Shown one piece after another: positions 10,637 through 21,172 of a stretch of 64,000 nt of DNA. The first letter of the stretch is position 1. Each line of letters opens with the position of its first letter. The notes beneath the pieces were generated by a model that was not told the DNA's origin, did not search any database, and saw only the letters and a program-made list of their open reading frames with translations. This DNA comes from Tubiluchus corallicola (Eukaryota > Priapulida > Priapulimorpha > Priapulimorphida > Tubiluchidae), in the NCBI GenBank assembly GCA_030141605.1, contig JAQGDQ010000024.1:17501-81500 (forward strand). Direction: 5' to 3'. Made by a program: the position numbers and the translations under genes.

Positions 10637-12178
10637 TTATGCTACACTGAAGCGCCCTAGTCTACTTGCGCTTTTTTCGCTATTCGTCTTCCTTACAATT
10701 TCACCTATCTCTTCGTTTACTTTATCTAACATTTCATCATCCTCATTTTCACTGCCTTCTTCGCAATGTTCTTCACTCAGCTGATCCTTAGCATCTTCTT
10801 TTTCTTCTTCAGTCTCAGCTTCCCACTTTCTCTGAGACTTCCATAACAGCACTTTTTCCAAGCTGCTTGTTGCTGATGCCTGGGCGCATTTGATGAATTC
10901 GGGCAAAACCCGATGAGCTTCGGTAATTCCGCAAAATATCTGTGCATTCACTCCATACATATGTGAAAGAGCCGGATCAGATTTGGACAGATCGTAACTT
11001 CGCTGAAAATATGCAGCCGCTTCGGAAAAGTTTCCCACTAAATTATTGACGATACCTAGTCTGTAACAGGCACTTGTCATAGCCTCCGTTTTGTGTGTTG
11101 ATTCGGCGATTGTGAGACATTCCTCCAACTGTTTCATAGCTTCTGTCATGTCACCGGCATATTCGTATGCTTCAGCGAGCGCATCACATGCAACACATCT
11201 TCCACTGTGGTCACCAATCTTTGTACAGATGTCCTTGTAATGCGTGAGGTGTTGAATGGCAGTGGTTGTCTCATCGCGACCGAGGTATGCCTTGCCTAAC
11301 TTATAACTTGCTCGACCCAGAGGTGACAATGTGACCGCCTCTCTGGCCATTTCTGCTGCTTTTGTGAGATACTGGAGGGCAGCATCTGAATCCCCGGAAG
11401 CTGATGAATCTTCTGCCAAGAGAATGTAAATGTCAGTTAAGTATTCACTAGCCATATCGTGCAGAAGATAGCCGTTCTTATCCTCCCAGTACTGACCTTC
11501 GGTCAGGGCGTAAAATGTCTCAAAGTGCGATTTTGCCGCCGCATAACGACGCTGAGACTTGAAGTATTGACCAAGTTCAGCATTTGCTTCTGCTACCTGT
11601 TGGCTGCTAACATGTTTGGCAATCTCTTTACTAGTGCGCAAACACAGGTCAAGGAAGTAGTCTTCCAGCCATGTGTCTCCCGTTTCCCTGAAGTGCATGC
11701 CCAGCTGATGGTACGATCTGTACTCCGCTTCATAGTCGTTTCTCCTTCTGGCAATCTCTGCATTACTAAGCTGCTCACAGAGAATGTCCAACTTTTCGTG
11801 TTCGGAAGGTAACAGCGGTTTGAAATGCATGGGTGAATCAGGTCCTTCGTTGGCACGATCTTTCTCCTGTTTCTTAACAAGATCAATAATGTCCGAGGCA
11901 GCCTCGTGAAACCCATCACACAGCCTAGTGACAATCAGGTTGTGCAAGTAGGTATTACGAGTTTTGGCAACTTCCTTATCTGTCAGCAAATTTGGCAGGT
12001 ACTCTTTTTCACTTCTCACGTCTTTCTTTGTGAACTTTGGCAATTTTATTTTCGGTTTTTGTTTACGTAACCCCGTCGGCGGTTTCAACGACATTCCATG
12101 GTGAGTGCAGTAAGTAGCATTAAATGGAGGACTCAATGTCTGGTACCTCCGCGAAACAGATGGCAAAAATTGTGTCAT
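10637..12178 (-). CDS. TTC29: Tetratricopeptide repeat protein 29 (axonemal TPR protein), intronless
   Basis: The frame encodes 513 residues from the ATG at 12,178, which sits in a strong Kozak context (ACCACCATGA). The open frame extends eight codons upstream only to a TTG. The protein has a basic Lys/Pro-rich N-terminus, a helical region (about residues 60-150) with the NTYLHNLIVTRLCDGFHEA segment, then about six TPR motifs (roughly 165-430; for example AAKSHFETFYALTEG, AIQHLTHYKDICTKIGD, AMKQLEECLTIAEST, AAAYFQRSYDLSK) and an acidic Glu/Asp-rich tail. Order and spacing match animal TTC29, including the GDTWLEDYFLDLCLRTSKEI region. Family knowledge: TTC29 is needed for sperm flagellar and ciliary motility. 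The gene has no introns, whereas vertebrate TTC29 has many, so a retrocopied functional gene is possible. No poly(A) tract was seen at its 3' end. The frame is intact, so this is not a pseudogene. Confidence 0.88.
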   Translation of the reverse strand: MTQFLPSVSRRYQTLSPPFNATYCTHHGMSLKPPTGLRKQKPKIKLPKFTKKDVRSEKEYLPNLLTDKEVAKTRNTYLHNLIVTRLCDGFHEAASDIIDLVKKQEKDRANEGPDSPMHFKPLLPSEHEKLDILCEQLSNAEIARRRNDYEAEYRSYHQLGMHFRETGDTWLEDYFLDLCLRTSKEIAKHVSSQQVAEANAELGQYFKSQRRYAAAKSHFETFYALTEGQYWEDKNGYLLHDMASEYLTDIYILLAEDSSASGDSDAALQYLTKAAEMAREAVTLSPLGRASYKLGKAYLGRDETTTAIQHLTHYKDICTKIGDHSGRCVACDALAEAYEYAGDMTEAMKQLEECLTIAESTHKTEAMTSACYRLGIVNNLVGNFSEAAAYFQRSYDLSKSDPALSHMYGVNAQIFCGITEAHRVLPEFIKCAQASATSSLEKVLLWKSQRKWEAETEEEKEDAKDQLSEEHCEEGSENEDDEMLDKVNEEIGEIVRKTNSEKSASRLGRFSVA

Positions 12179-12660
12179 GGTGGTCGAATCTTTCCAGAAC
12201 AATTTAAGTCAACTTTTCCAATGCTTTACAGCAGGGATGACCATCATTAAAATGATTGCACCAATTAAAACTACTAGTCTAGTGAAACTTTACCGCAACG
12301 ACAGTGTTTTACACAGGTATTATAAGTTACAAGGTTTTCATTAAAACTTGTGAGTAAAATTTTACTTAAATGGCATGCTTTGTCAGCGGAACACAGTTTG
12401 GAAGTTTGCAAGAAATAACAAAACACGGCCACAAAGAAGGCAAGAAGACTCTGCAAGTTTCATTTGTTCCATTATTGGCTTCTTCTTGGCAAGCAATACC
12501 TACAAAACCAAATTTTAGTTTTTACCTCTAGAATTATGAAATAGGCTTAAGTCTAGAACTCCAGATAAAATGCCAAATGTTTTGCGAAGACATCAAGTAA
12601 CCGCTTAGTAGTAACAACAGTAGCAGCAGGCATTGTCGCCATAATAACAATAGTAGTAGC
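12179..12660. other. TTC29 upstream region
   Basis: This holds the presumed TTC29 promoter and 5' UTR (minus strand). No TATA box, CCAAT box or other gene could be assigned with confidence. The right part carries scattered AGTAGTAAC/AGCAGCAGG trinucleotide-like repeats. Confidence 0.4.
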
Positions 12661-13140
<480 letters not shown>

Positions 13141-13906
13141 AAGTAGTAATAGTAATCAAGGTAGTAGTAATTGCATGACATTTGATCTAAACGATTAAAC
13201 TTTAAAGTCTTGATCACAACACCAGATGTGCTCTAGTGATATGCAACAACAAGCAAGAAATAATTCAATTGTAGATTTTTTTGGTCGACCTCCCAGACGA
13301 CGAATATCAAAACCTGCCTAGCAAAGGTTTAGAGGAGTTTTTGCTGGTAATAAACATCACATGCAGAAAACATACAGAAAGCAAATAGATCACACAACCT
13401 AACATCCTTTTCTCGTTTTGGTGCTTTTTTGCCAAATTATTTGATTAAAAACTGGACACGAGCAAACATGTTTTTTGAAATTTCATGCACACGCACGTAA
13501 ACGTAAATAGGAAGATTGGACAGACAGTCATCCTGCAACATTTCCTGTTAAATTGATGATAAATGTGTATAATTTTGCTAACTAGAGTTCGTCTAGCATA
13601 ATGAGAAATGTTATACATGTGAAAATATTATGTCTCTAAAGAAAAAATGGAATGGAAATTATGCATTTTGTTTACTCTGTCCTATAAATTAGACATTACA
13701 TATCCAAGGTTTAACGAAAATAGGGAGACAAAAGTAGATAGAGAAGCGAAAGAAAAGAGAGGACGGAAAAGAGAAGAGAAAGGGGATAGAAGGAGAATGA
13801 GCAAAGTGAGGAAGAAGAAGAATAAAGAGATAAGAGACAAAGAAAAAACCGAACAGCAACAGTTTTTGTTAAATACCTTGCTCCCAAATTGTTACTGATA
13901 GCAACA
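13141..13906. other. Intergenic, no gene seen
   Basis: AT-rich DNA. A purine-rich segment (13,720-13,850; repeated GAGAAG and GAAAGA) gives a lysine/glutamate-rich 83-codon frame that looks compositional rather than coding. Confidence 0.45.
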
Positions 13907-14200
13907 TGACATAGACATAGACATAGAACATTTATTTTCTCCAATTTGTTTGACATGACAAGTTTTTTAAATATTACTTAATTATAGTCGTGGAGCAGGG
14001 CAGGGAAGGACCATAAGGTCATCTAGTCTCCTGCCCTGTCTTATAATTAAATTAGTATATTAAAAATAAATGGTGAGACTGCGGATAACAAAATCAGATA
14101 ATAAAAAATAATAATAATAAACAGTTTAAATGAAAACAAAAAATAATAAAGTTAGATGACACCTAAATCTAAACAAAACAATACAATTAATCAGTAATTA
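13907..14200 (-). mobile_element. LINE 3' end with hairpin and TCTATG tail
   Basis: Read on the minus strand this is a LINE 3' region. A hairpin (GGGCAGG ... GACCTTATGGTC ... CCTGCCC, 13,995-14,038) is followed by TATAATTAAGTAATATTT, then TTGGAGAAAATAAATGTTC and three TATGTC units. The last part matches 1516-1599. The upstream limit is uncertain because no coding part could be recognised. Confidence 0.72.
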
Positions 14201-14687
14201 TGATTATTATATATATTTTCAAATAGGGGCCTTATTGACAGGGGAATTTGACCAAGGTTAGTGAGTAAAGTTATGACAATTTACATAGAGATACCTGTCA
14301 ATGCGTATCTGCCTTTGCAACTCGCATCTAGACCTATATCAAGTTGCTGTAAAAATACGATGTTCTACATTCACATTATTGAAGTATAATTGCGCACAAT
14401 TCTCAGCTTTCATTCACATTAAAGTTTTACAAAAACAGCACGATTTCGTTGAAGCTTGTTTTGTTTCTCCGTCGCTGTGTACACGTTGCCTTGGCAATAC
14501 AGCGTTGTACGGTAGCGCAGTAGCGACAACTAGCAAAAACTGCAGCAGACTGGGGCTACAATGAATAAAATTGATTCAAGTGCAGTTAAAATAAAATAAC
14601 TAAGATTTAATCATGTCCACTGTTAATAATAATGCCCATAATAGTATATTTTCATGTTTTACGCCTCACTGTTATATAGCAAACCTA

Positions 14688-14690
<3 letters not shown>

Positions 14691-14731
<41 letters not shown>
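14691..14731. repeat. (TA)n microsatellite, LINE-tail derived
   Basis: About 20 TA dinucleotides directly after the minus-strand AATAAAGAT of the adjacent LINE fragment, so the array is probably the expanded LINE tail. Confidence 0.9.
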
Positions 14732-14732
<1 letters not shown>

Positions 14733-15130
14733 CTTTATTTGCTATTAAAATACATTGATAATCACTGATAAAAACTTTACAGAGATGATCAATCAGTGTT
14801 AGTTAATAAAAACTTACACTGCTAAAGGCACAGGCGTCAGTGCAATCTAAACTACTGTGTAGTAATGGAAAGTAACGACGAATAAAATCAAACATATTTA
14901 CAACTATGCACAAAAAATGAAAAAAAAACTATGACTTAATTAATATGGCCGTGGGTATGTGAATTCTGTCTGAATTAGTGTGTATGTTGTCGTACTGGTG
15001 TGATGGTATTTCATATCTGGTTAATATTAGTGATTTTAATTTTGTTTTAAATGCTGATAGGGACTTGATTTCTTTAACCTGTAATGGTAGAGAATTCCAA
15101 AGTGGAACTGCTTGTTTGATATATGTATGA
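14691..15130 (-). mobile_element. LINE fragment, reverse transcriptase C-terminal tail with (TA)n 3' end
   Basis: On the minus strand 15,124-14,929 encodes VPLWNSLPLQVKEIKSLSAF followed by KTKLKSLI and a stop at 14,929-14,931. W-N-S-L-P followed by S-L-x-x-F-K is the typical C-terminus of CR1/L2/Rex-like reverse transcriptases. The 3' UTR ends in AATAAAGAT and then an AT-dinucleotide tail (14,691-14,731), a different tail from the TCTATG families, so this is a separate LINE family. Only the last ~65 codons are present. Confidence 0.75.
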
Positions 15131-16808
15131 ACTATGGTATATCTAAACTAGTTATGTGCACAAAGTAAACTATATACGAATTTACTAAGCAACATACAAC
15201 AGCGATAATTCTCTTATTTAAACCCCTATTCTTTCAACCCCACAGTATTTTGAGAGTCAGGTTAGTATATTTGTAATGATGCTGTACATAACGTTGTTTA
15301 GACACCAGTATTAAAGGAAGTAGCGATATCACTATCTTTGTTTACCATAAGTTGACCTACGTCTAAACACAGTTTAAATCATTTTTTCCAAAATTTGCTT
15401 CCTATTATATATCTTACTGTTTGTTATTCATTGAATTATTGATAACTTTTTGTTTCTTTTAATGTATTAATTGTGTATTTGTGTTGATGTGAAATAAATA
15501 ATAAATAATAAACAATAAACAATGTATGTTATCCAGTTGCCATGTTCCATGAATGTTGAAACGAACCCTATAATAATTATTTTCAAGCAACATTCAAGCA
15601 GTATAAATGAAATGTGAAAACCCTGGCAGAGCCTAGATTTGAACCGGATAATGTTTAGATCCAATTAAAGATCCATTGTCATAAATCGTTAGATCACATA
15701 GCCTATTGTGATAAAAACTATAAGGTCAAAACAATAACAACTCGCCAGTCAGTCCAAAGGCTAGGAAGCCATTCCCAATTCGGAAGTGGTCTAATTGTAA
15801 TATCAATATTTTAATGCACAAAAGTCATAAGTCATTTATTTCACCTTACACATTTACATTAGTTTCATGTACAATATCTAGTGAAAGGGCCTACAATGGA
15901 TATAATACAAATAAGAAATACTGCACAGAAAAAGCCTCAAACACTGTTCACTTATACACGAAGGTAAATGTGTTGCGGGCAATCAAAAAGCAGGGTTTGT
16001 TAGATTGTCCCACACAGTGATAGAAAAAATTAGTGGATATAATCTGAAATTTTAAAGTGAATCGTATGATAAAGAAAACAGTAGTGCTTAAAATGGAATG
16101 ATGTAATGAATGAAGCTCATATATGGGATGATATAAAAGATAGAAAGACCATTATTTGTTAATAGTATGTAAAATTAAAATAACTTGATTAAGCTACTTT
16201 TTGTGCCCAGCAAAAGCGCCAAAATACTGTTCACGCAGGAAGAACAAAAAAACAAACAGACAACTAAAACTATGTAGGCCTACACGGGCGTATTGTTTAT
16301 CATTGCCGTATACTGATAGAAAATTTATAGCGACATTACGATGGTGGAATGGTTAGTATCTCGACCACGTGTAAATATTTACTGCTTCGCGCAAAGTTTC
16401 TTTACTACTGAAACAACAAATCAAACGCTGATTAATTCATATCCGGTTGAAATCAGGTGGGATTACTTTGGTATCGACGTCCTCCCCCCCTCCCCCTCCC
16501 CCGCCCCCGCAGTGTTGAGTCATGTAAACTAAATTGTAAGAAAGCTCGTACAGTGTCAAAAGGGCTTGCTAGTTAAACGGGAGGAGAGGCAATTCCTGCT
16601 TCAATGACTTATGTAACTAGAAAAGAAAATTCTTAGTAATTTAAAACAATTGGTAAAACGTCACTGATTCGACTTCCCAGTATGCACTGCTGACTCACCG
16701 AGAAAACATTGTTAATTTTGTTAACAAGTAAAGTAATTTAATGCTTTTCATTGTTTTTCCTATCTATATTCCTATATATCTATACATATACATAGAGATA
16801 TGAAGGAG

Positions 16809-16811
<3 letters not shown>
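15131..16811. other. Intergenic with one tRNA-like remnant and a C-rich tract
   Basis: No gene was recognised. On the minus strand near 15,620-15,700 a GGTTCAAATCT B-box follows a GGCTATGTGATC segment at roughly tRNA spacing, which may be a decayed tRNA-derived SINE. A C-rich tract at 16,482-16,510 (runs of 5-7 C) could form a G-quadruplex on the minus strand. Short open frames at 15,814 and 16,341 lack domains. Confidence 0.4.
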
Positions 16812-16858
<47 letters not shown>

Positions 16859-17040
16859 TATAAATATAAAATAAATTATTATACTCATATATATTATATT
16901 TATTAATAATATACTTATTATTATACTTATATACTAAATTATCATTAAATTATTATATTTTATTATTATAAAAATATAATAATTATTATAAAATATATAA
17001 TATAAAATTTAATATAAATAAACATACATAAAACTATATA
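16812..17040. repeat. (AT)n microsatellite grading into AT-only DNA
   Basis: Pure AT dinucleotides at 16,812-16,851, then about 190 bp almost wholly A and T with ATTATTATA-type motifs. Confidence 0.9.
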
Positions 17041-17189
17041 TTTGTATATAGAGTTAGTGAAGTGTTTACTAGGAATGCTATGGTTATTCTTTCAAACTTT
17101 ACCCAGCATTAGTCTCCACTTGTTTGAACGACCAATGGGAATTCAAAATGGCCGCGTCTAGCGTTTATTGTGGAAGTTCTAGCTATCAA

Positions 17190-17225
17190 GTTTAAATAAA
17201 GATCTTATCTTATCTCATCTCCTGT
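17190..17225 (+). mobile_element. Retroposon-like 3' tail
   Basis: AATAAAG is followed by ATCTTATCTTATCTCATC, a polyadenylation-type hexamer then a short tandem repeat, the same layout as the LINE tails elsewhere in the window. Only the tail is recognisable. It abuts the GC-rich element at 17,226. Confidence 0.4.
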
Positions 17226-17640
17226 CCTGTCCTGGAGTGTGCACCAAGAGAGTCAGTTATTGATCACATTGATGGAGCTGCAGCGTCAACTGTGGCTGAG
17301 CAATCCGATCCTTGAACCACTGGAGTGGCCTCTTCAGGATGCATGCCTGGGCAAGGTGTATGGAGATCCTGAGTAGCCCAGACAACAGGAACCCCCTCTC
17401 TTCCTCCCTGGTGTAGTCCAAAGGAAAGCGCAGCGACACGTTTGGCACCAGGTTGATTGCAGGAGCTGCCGGAGTCAGTGAGCATGCTGCACTGGTCCGC
17501 CTTCGGGGCTCCACTCCTGATTTGGAAGGTTTACTCCTCTACACATGGCCGTTGGGTCACTTGACCTCCTCCGCCCTCTAGCCATTGGCTGCTTGTGCAG
17601 CTCCTCCGCCTAGTGTCAAGATACAGGGTGGACATCCCGC
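17226..17640 (-). mobile_element. GC-rich body downstream of 5S-like head, possible SINE3-type element
   Basis: On the minus strand this follows the 5S-like sequence without a gap. It is clearly more GC-rich than the AT-rich DNA around it. It holds an 85-codon frame (17,514-17,257, including FPLDYTREEERGFLLSGLL) that I do not recognise. A plausible reading is a 5S-rRNA-headed retroposon (head at 17,760-17,641, body here). The tail is unclear because a short repeat tail in the opposite orientation abuts it. Whether the frame is coding is unknown. Confidence 0.45.
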
Positions 17641-17760
17641 AAGCCTACAGCACCTGGTATTCCTAGGCGGTCACCCATCCAAGTACTAACCAGGTTCTAC
17701 GATGCTTAACTTCTTTGATCAGACAAAAAACCGGTTTTTTTCAACATGATATGGCCGTAG
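17641..17760 (-). pseudogene. 5S rRNA-derived sequence, full 120-bp length
   Basis: On the minus strand the sequence runs from CTACGGCCATA to GGTGCTGTAGGCTT, 120 bp, the length of eukaryotic 5S rRNA. The 3' half is strongly conserved: TTAAGCATCG (A-box region), CTGGTTAGTACTTGGATGGG and GACCGCCTAGGAATACCAGG (C-box region). The 5' half between CGGCCATA and GTCTGATC is heavily altered (a run of A, CCGG, a run of T), destroying normal helix III pairing. No T-run terminator follows. I read this as a 5S pseudogene or, more likely given the GC-rich body joined to its 3' end, the pol III promoter head of a 5S-derived SINE. Confidence 0.8.
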
Positions 17761-18185
17761 TGAGAAATTAGTTATTAAATTATTTTTAAAAATGAATATA
17801 AAATATTGCATTTATTGTAATTAAAAATGCCCGCCAATACAGTAGCCCGCAGTTCAAAAGGGAGGCTTGCACTTGGTTAACGTTGACGGAGCACTTTGAG
17901 TTTAGCTTCGAAAAACGTGGACAAACTGTACTAAAGATTTTTCAAACCTACGCGGCGTGCATTATAATAAGCGCAATAAAGAGCTTCATTAAGCAAAAAT
18001 AGCTGCAGTAAGGATTCTCGTTAGACATATTTTGTTATTTTGTATTGACCGCTAGAAACGGAATAGTAAAACTTCTGCGAAACAGAATTCTTTTATTTTA
18101 GTAAACAAGCGTTAGTCTTCTGCTTGTAAATCTGCTGATTTTTCAGTAACTTGAGGCAAATTTATATCTTGACTATCAGGGCTGT
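17761..18185. other. Intergenic, no gene seen
   Basis: AT-rich DNA between the 5S-derived sequence and the GGAGTC repeat. No feature was recognised. Confidence 0.45.
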
Positions 18186-18392
18186 GGTGTCGGAGTCGTG
18201 GAGTCAGAGTCGTGGATTCAGAATTGTGGAGTCAGAGTCATGGAGTCAGAGTCGCAATCGTGGAATCGGAGTCGCGGAGTCGTGGAGTCGGAGTTGTGGA
18301 GTCAGAGTCATGGAGTCATGGAGTCATGGAGTCAGAGTCGCAATCGTGGAATCGGAGTCGCGTAGTCGGAGTCGGAGTCATGGAGTCTAGTA
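18186..18392. repeat. GGAGTC/GTGGAGTCAGAGTC degenerate hexamer repeat
   Basis: Irregular repeats of GGAGTC, AGAGTC and GTGGAGTC with a partial second-order duplication (GAGTCGCAATCGTGGAATCG occurs twice). Ser/Glu/Arg-rich open frames through it are artefacts. It leads directly into the 44-bp array. Confidence 0.9.
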
Positions 18393-18415
18393 GTGGGCTT
18401 GGAGTACACCTAATG

Positions 18416-19195
18416 CTACTCGGCTAAGGGCTTGACATGCTGTCAAGATTGCACTTATTGCTACTCGGTCAGGGCTTGACATGCCGCCAAGATTGCACCT
18501 ATTGCTACTCTGTCAGGGTATGACATGCCGTCAAGATTGCACATGTTGCTACTCGGTCAGGACTTGACATGCCGCCAAGATTGCATCTATTGCTACTCGG
18601 CCAGGGCTTGACATAGCGCCAAAATTGCACCTATTACTACTCGGTCAGGGCTTGACATGCCGTTAAGATTGCACCTATTACTACTCGGTCAGGGCTTGAC
18701 ATGCCGTTAAGATTGCACCTATTACTACTCGGTCAGGGCTTGACATGCCAATAAGATTGCACCTATTGCTACTCGGTCAGGGCTTGACATGCCGCAAAGA
18801 TTGCGCCTATTGCTACTCGGTCAGGGTTTGACATGCTGCCAAAATTGCACCTATTACTACTCGGTCAGGGCTTGACATGCCGTTAAGATTGCACCTATTA
18901 CTACTCGGTCAGGGCTTGACATGCCGTTAAGATTGCACCTATTACTACTCGGTCAGGGCTTGACATGCCAATAAGATTGCACCTATTGCTACTCGGTCAG
19001 GGCTTGACATGCCGCAAAGATTGCACCTATTGCTACTCGGTCAGGGCTTGACATGCCGCCAAGATTGCACCTATTGCTACTCGGTCAGGGCTTGACATGC
19101 CGCCAAGATTGCACCTATTGCTACTCGGTCATTGTCTGACAAGCTGTCAAGATTGCACCTATTGCTACTCGGTCATTGTATGACATGCTGTCAAG
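18416..19195. repeat. Minisatellite, 44-bp unit, about 18 copies, with a 220-bp higher-order duplication
   Basis: The unit is GGTCAGGGCTTGACATGCCG followed by TTAAGATTGCACCTATTACTACTC. Variants (CCGCC, CCGTT, CCAAT, CCGCA) occur in the same order twice: the CCAATAAG variant is at about 18,746 and again at 18,966, exactly 220 bp (five units) apart. This shows block duplication. The last units (19,130-19,195) are more diverged (CATTGTCTGACAAGC). Confidence 0.95.
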
Positions 19196-19479
19196 GTTGA
19201 TTACTAGCAAATAGCATTTAATCATGTGTTAGACTGGCTATAAAAATCCACAATTTTACACATATTGCAACCATCAACGGTCCAGCAAAGTTTGAAAATT
19301 GATTTACTGAATTGAACAATCACATACAACAGCATGGTTTATCAGCATTATAGCCTTTACACCTATTCGAAGATTTTTCTGTCCATTTGATGTTTTTTAA
19401 AGACAATAAACAGAATTATCAATACTTAATTATCGATACCTTTATCAAGTAGTTTGGTTGGCTCATTTCAGTGCTAGTG

Positions 19480-19947
19480 TTGTTGTTCATTTCTTTCACT
19501 GATTTATTATTTATGTTTTATTTTTTCTTTTTGTTTGACTTCTTTCTAGTTTGTTTATGTTTTAATCGGTTAGCTAAATGCTTTACATATTTTGTTAATC
19601 ATCATTTCATATTTTTCATTTTATTTTAATGCTTCTTTGTTGCATAGCCTATCTAGTTATTTCGCTCTCAAGTTTAATTTCTTCCCCCATAAATTTATGT
19701 TAACAGTTAATTTTCTTAACTCACTTCATAATTATGTTACACCTTTTAATTAGCAGCTCTACAATTTTTTTACAAGTTACACTAATCTGAGAAGGGTAGC
19801 TGACTTTATAACCAATTGATCTTTCGCTACACTTTTTCCTGCACCCCCTTAACTCTTTCCTTTATGCATAATTTATCCTTTTTAATTAATAACTATAACA
19901 ATAATAGTCTACATGTATTCTGGTGTAAATGAGGAGATAAATAAAAT
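19480..19947 (+). mobile_element. LINE 3' UTR, 5'-truncated copy A
   Basis: The stretch from TTTCTTTCACTGATTTATTA to the tail is collinear with the 3' part of the LINE at 58,140-59,646 (shared landmarks: CTTTACATATTTTGTTAATC, CCCCCATAAATT, GAGAAGGGTAGCTGAC, GTGTAAATGAGGAG). It includes the 3' hairpin at 19,791-19,838, here with one broken pair (GCTACAC instead of GCTACCC), and ends in AATAAA then TGTCTA repeats. The coding part is absent. Confidence 0.85.
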
Positions 19948-20290
19948 GTCTATGTCTATGTCTATGTCTATGTCTATGTCTATGTCTATGTCTATGTCTA
20001 TGTCTATGTCTATGTCTATGTCTATGTCTATGTCTATGTCTATGTCTATGTCTATGTCTATGTCTATGTCTATGTCTATGTCTATGTCATGTCATGTCAT
20101 GTCATGTCATGTCATGTCATGTCATGTCATGTCATGTCTGTCTATGTCTATGTCTATGTCTATGTCTATGTCTATGTCTATGTCTATGTCTATGTCTATG
20201 TCTATGTCTATGTCTATGTCTATGTCCATGTCCATGTCCATGTCCATGTCCATGTCCATGTCTATGTCTATGTTTATGTCTATGTCTATA
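19948..20290. repeat. (ATGTCT)n hexamer satellite with an internal (ATGTC)n pentamer block
   Basis: About 23 copies of ATGTCT from 19,948, then about 10 copies of the pentamer ATGTC (20,087-20,137), then more hexamers with a block of ATGTCC (20,221-20,260). The start coincides with the tail of the adjacent LINE. Long Met-Ser or Val-Tyr frames are artefacts. Confidence 0.96.
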
Positions 20291-21172
20291 GTGGACTTAC
20301 TTTTGAATATTTCTTTACCATCTTTTGTGTCAATGTGACCTGAAACTGTTCTTTGCAAAATTCTATCATGCATTTACCGTAATTCGATACAACATCTGAC
20401 ATTCGACACAAACGGCTACTTCAAAAGTAAATATTTGCGAAGAACAGTTATGTCCTAATTTTAATTTTATAGGCGAGGAATAGCTAAATAGTCACGGTGT
20501 GCGCTTAGCAGTTGAAGTTAGGCAACACTGGACCCGGAATCTCTTTTGCAATATTCGCAATTTCCTTGACTTTGGTCACAAGCGGTACAAGCACTCCCTA
20601 GATCCCGTGCAGGCATCACTCTACATCAGTCGGCCCGTTACGTCCGCATCTCACGACGACTCATACATTTTTATTTGTTTTTCTACTTGCGTCGGCAGAT
20701 CCTGTTTAATGGCAAGCTTGACAATTATTATCTGAACGGTTTAGATAATAAAGGTGCGCTCACACTGCATAGTTTTCAACGCCCAGCGGCAGTTCCTGTT
20801 GTGCCGGATGCGTGAGTTCATTCGCCCAACTACGCAGACCAAACGGAATATTAACCCTGGCGAAAAACTCACCATAACAGATGCCTGACTGTCTAGCTGA
20901 TCCTCAGTAAAATTATAGTTGCAATTAATTTGCTTTTGGGGTTACCCACGTGCGATGTAACCTTATAAAGCATATGTTTCGCCGTGATGCTGGTCTCGTT
21001 GACGTTGTTGTTCGTTATTAATTAGTTAATTATTCAGTATATACATACATAAACGTACACACATACATACATACACTGAAAATGGGATTAGGTAATTGAA
21101 TCATAATAATAAGCATAATAAGAAAAATAATAGTCTTTTTGTGGGGCAGGGGGGTAGATAACCCTACTATTT
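20291..21172. other. Intergenic, no gene seen
   Basis: A 78-codon plus frame (20,499-20,735) has no recognisable domain. Short ACAT repeats occur near 21,040-21,075. Nothing else was seen. Confidence 0.4.

Noticed and set aside
10637-12202. TTC29 start at 12,202
   Set aside because: The codon there is TTG. The ATG at 12,178 has a strong Kozak context and is the first ATG in the frame.
17641-17760. Functional 5S rRNA gene
   Set aside because: The 5' half and helix III are not conserved and no T-run terminator follows, although the length and C box are kept.
19913-20373. Met-Ser, Val-Tyr and Asp-Ile repeat proteins
   Set aside because: Artefacts of the ATGTCT hexamer array.
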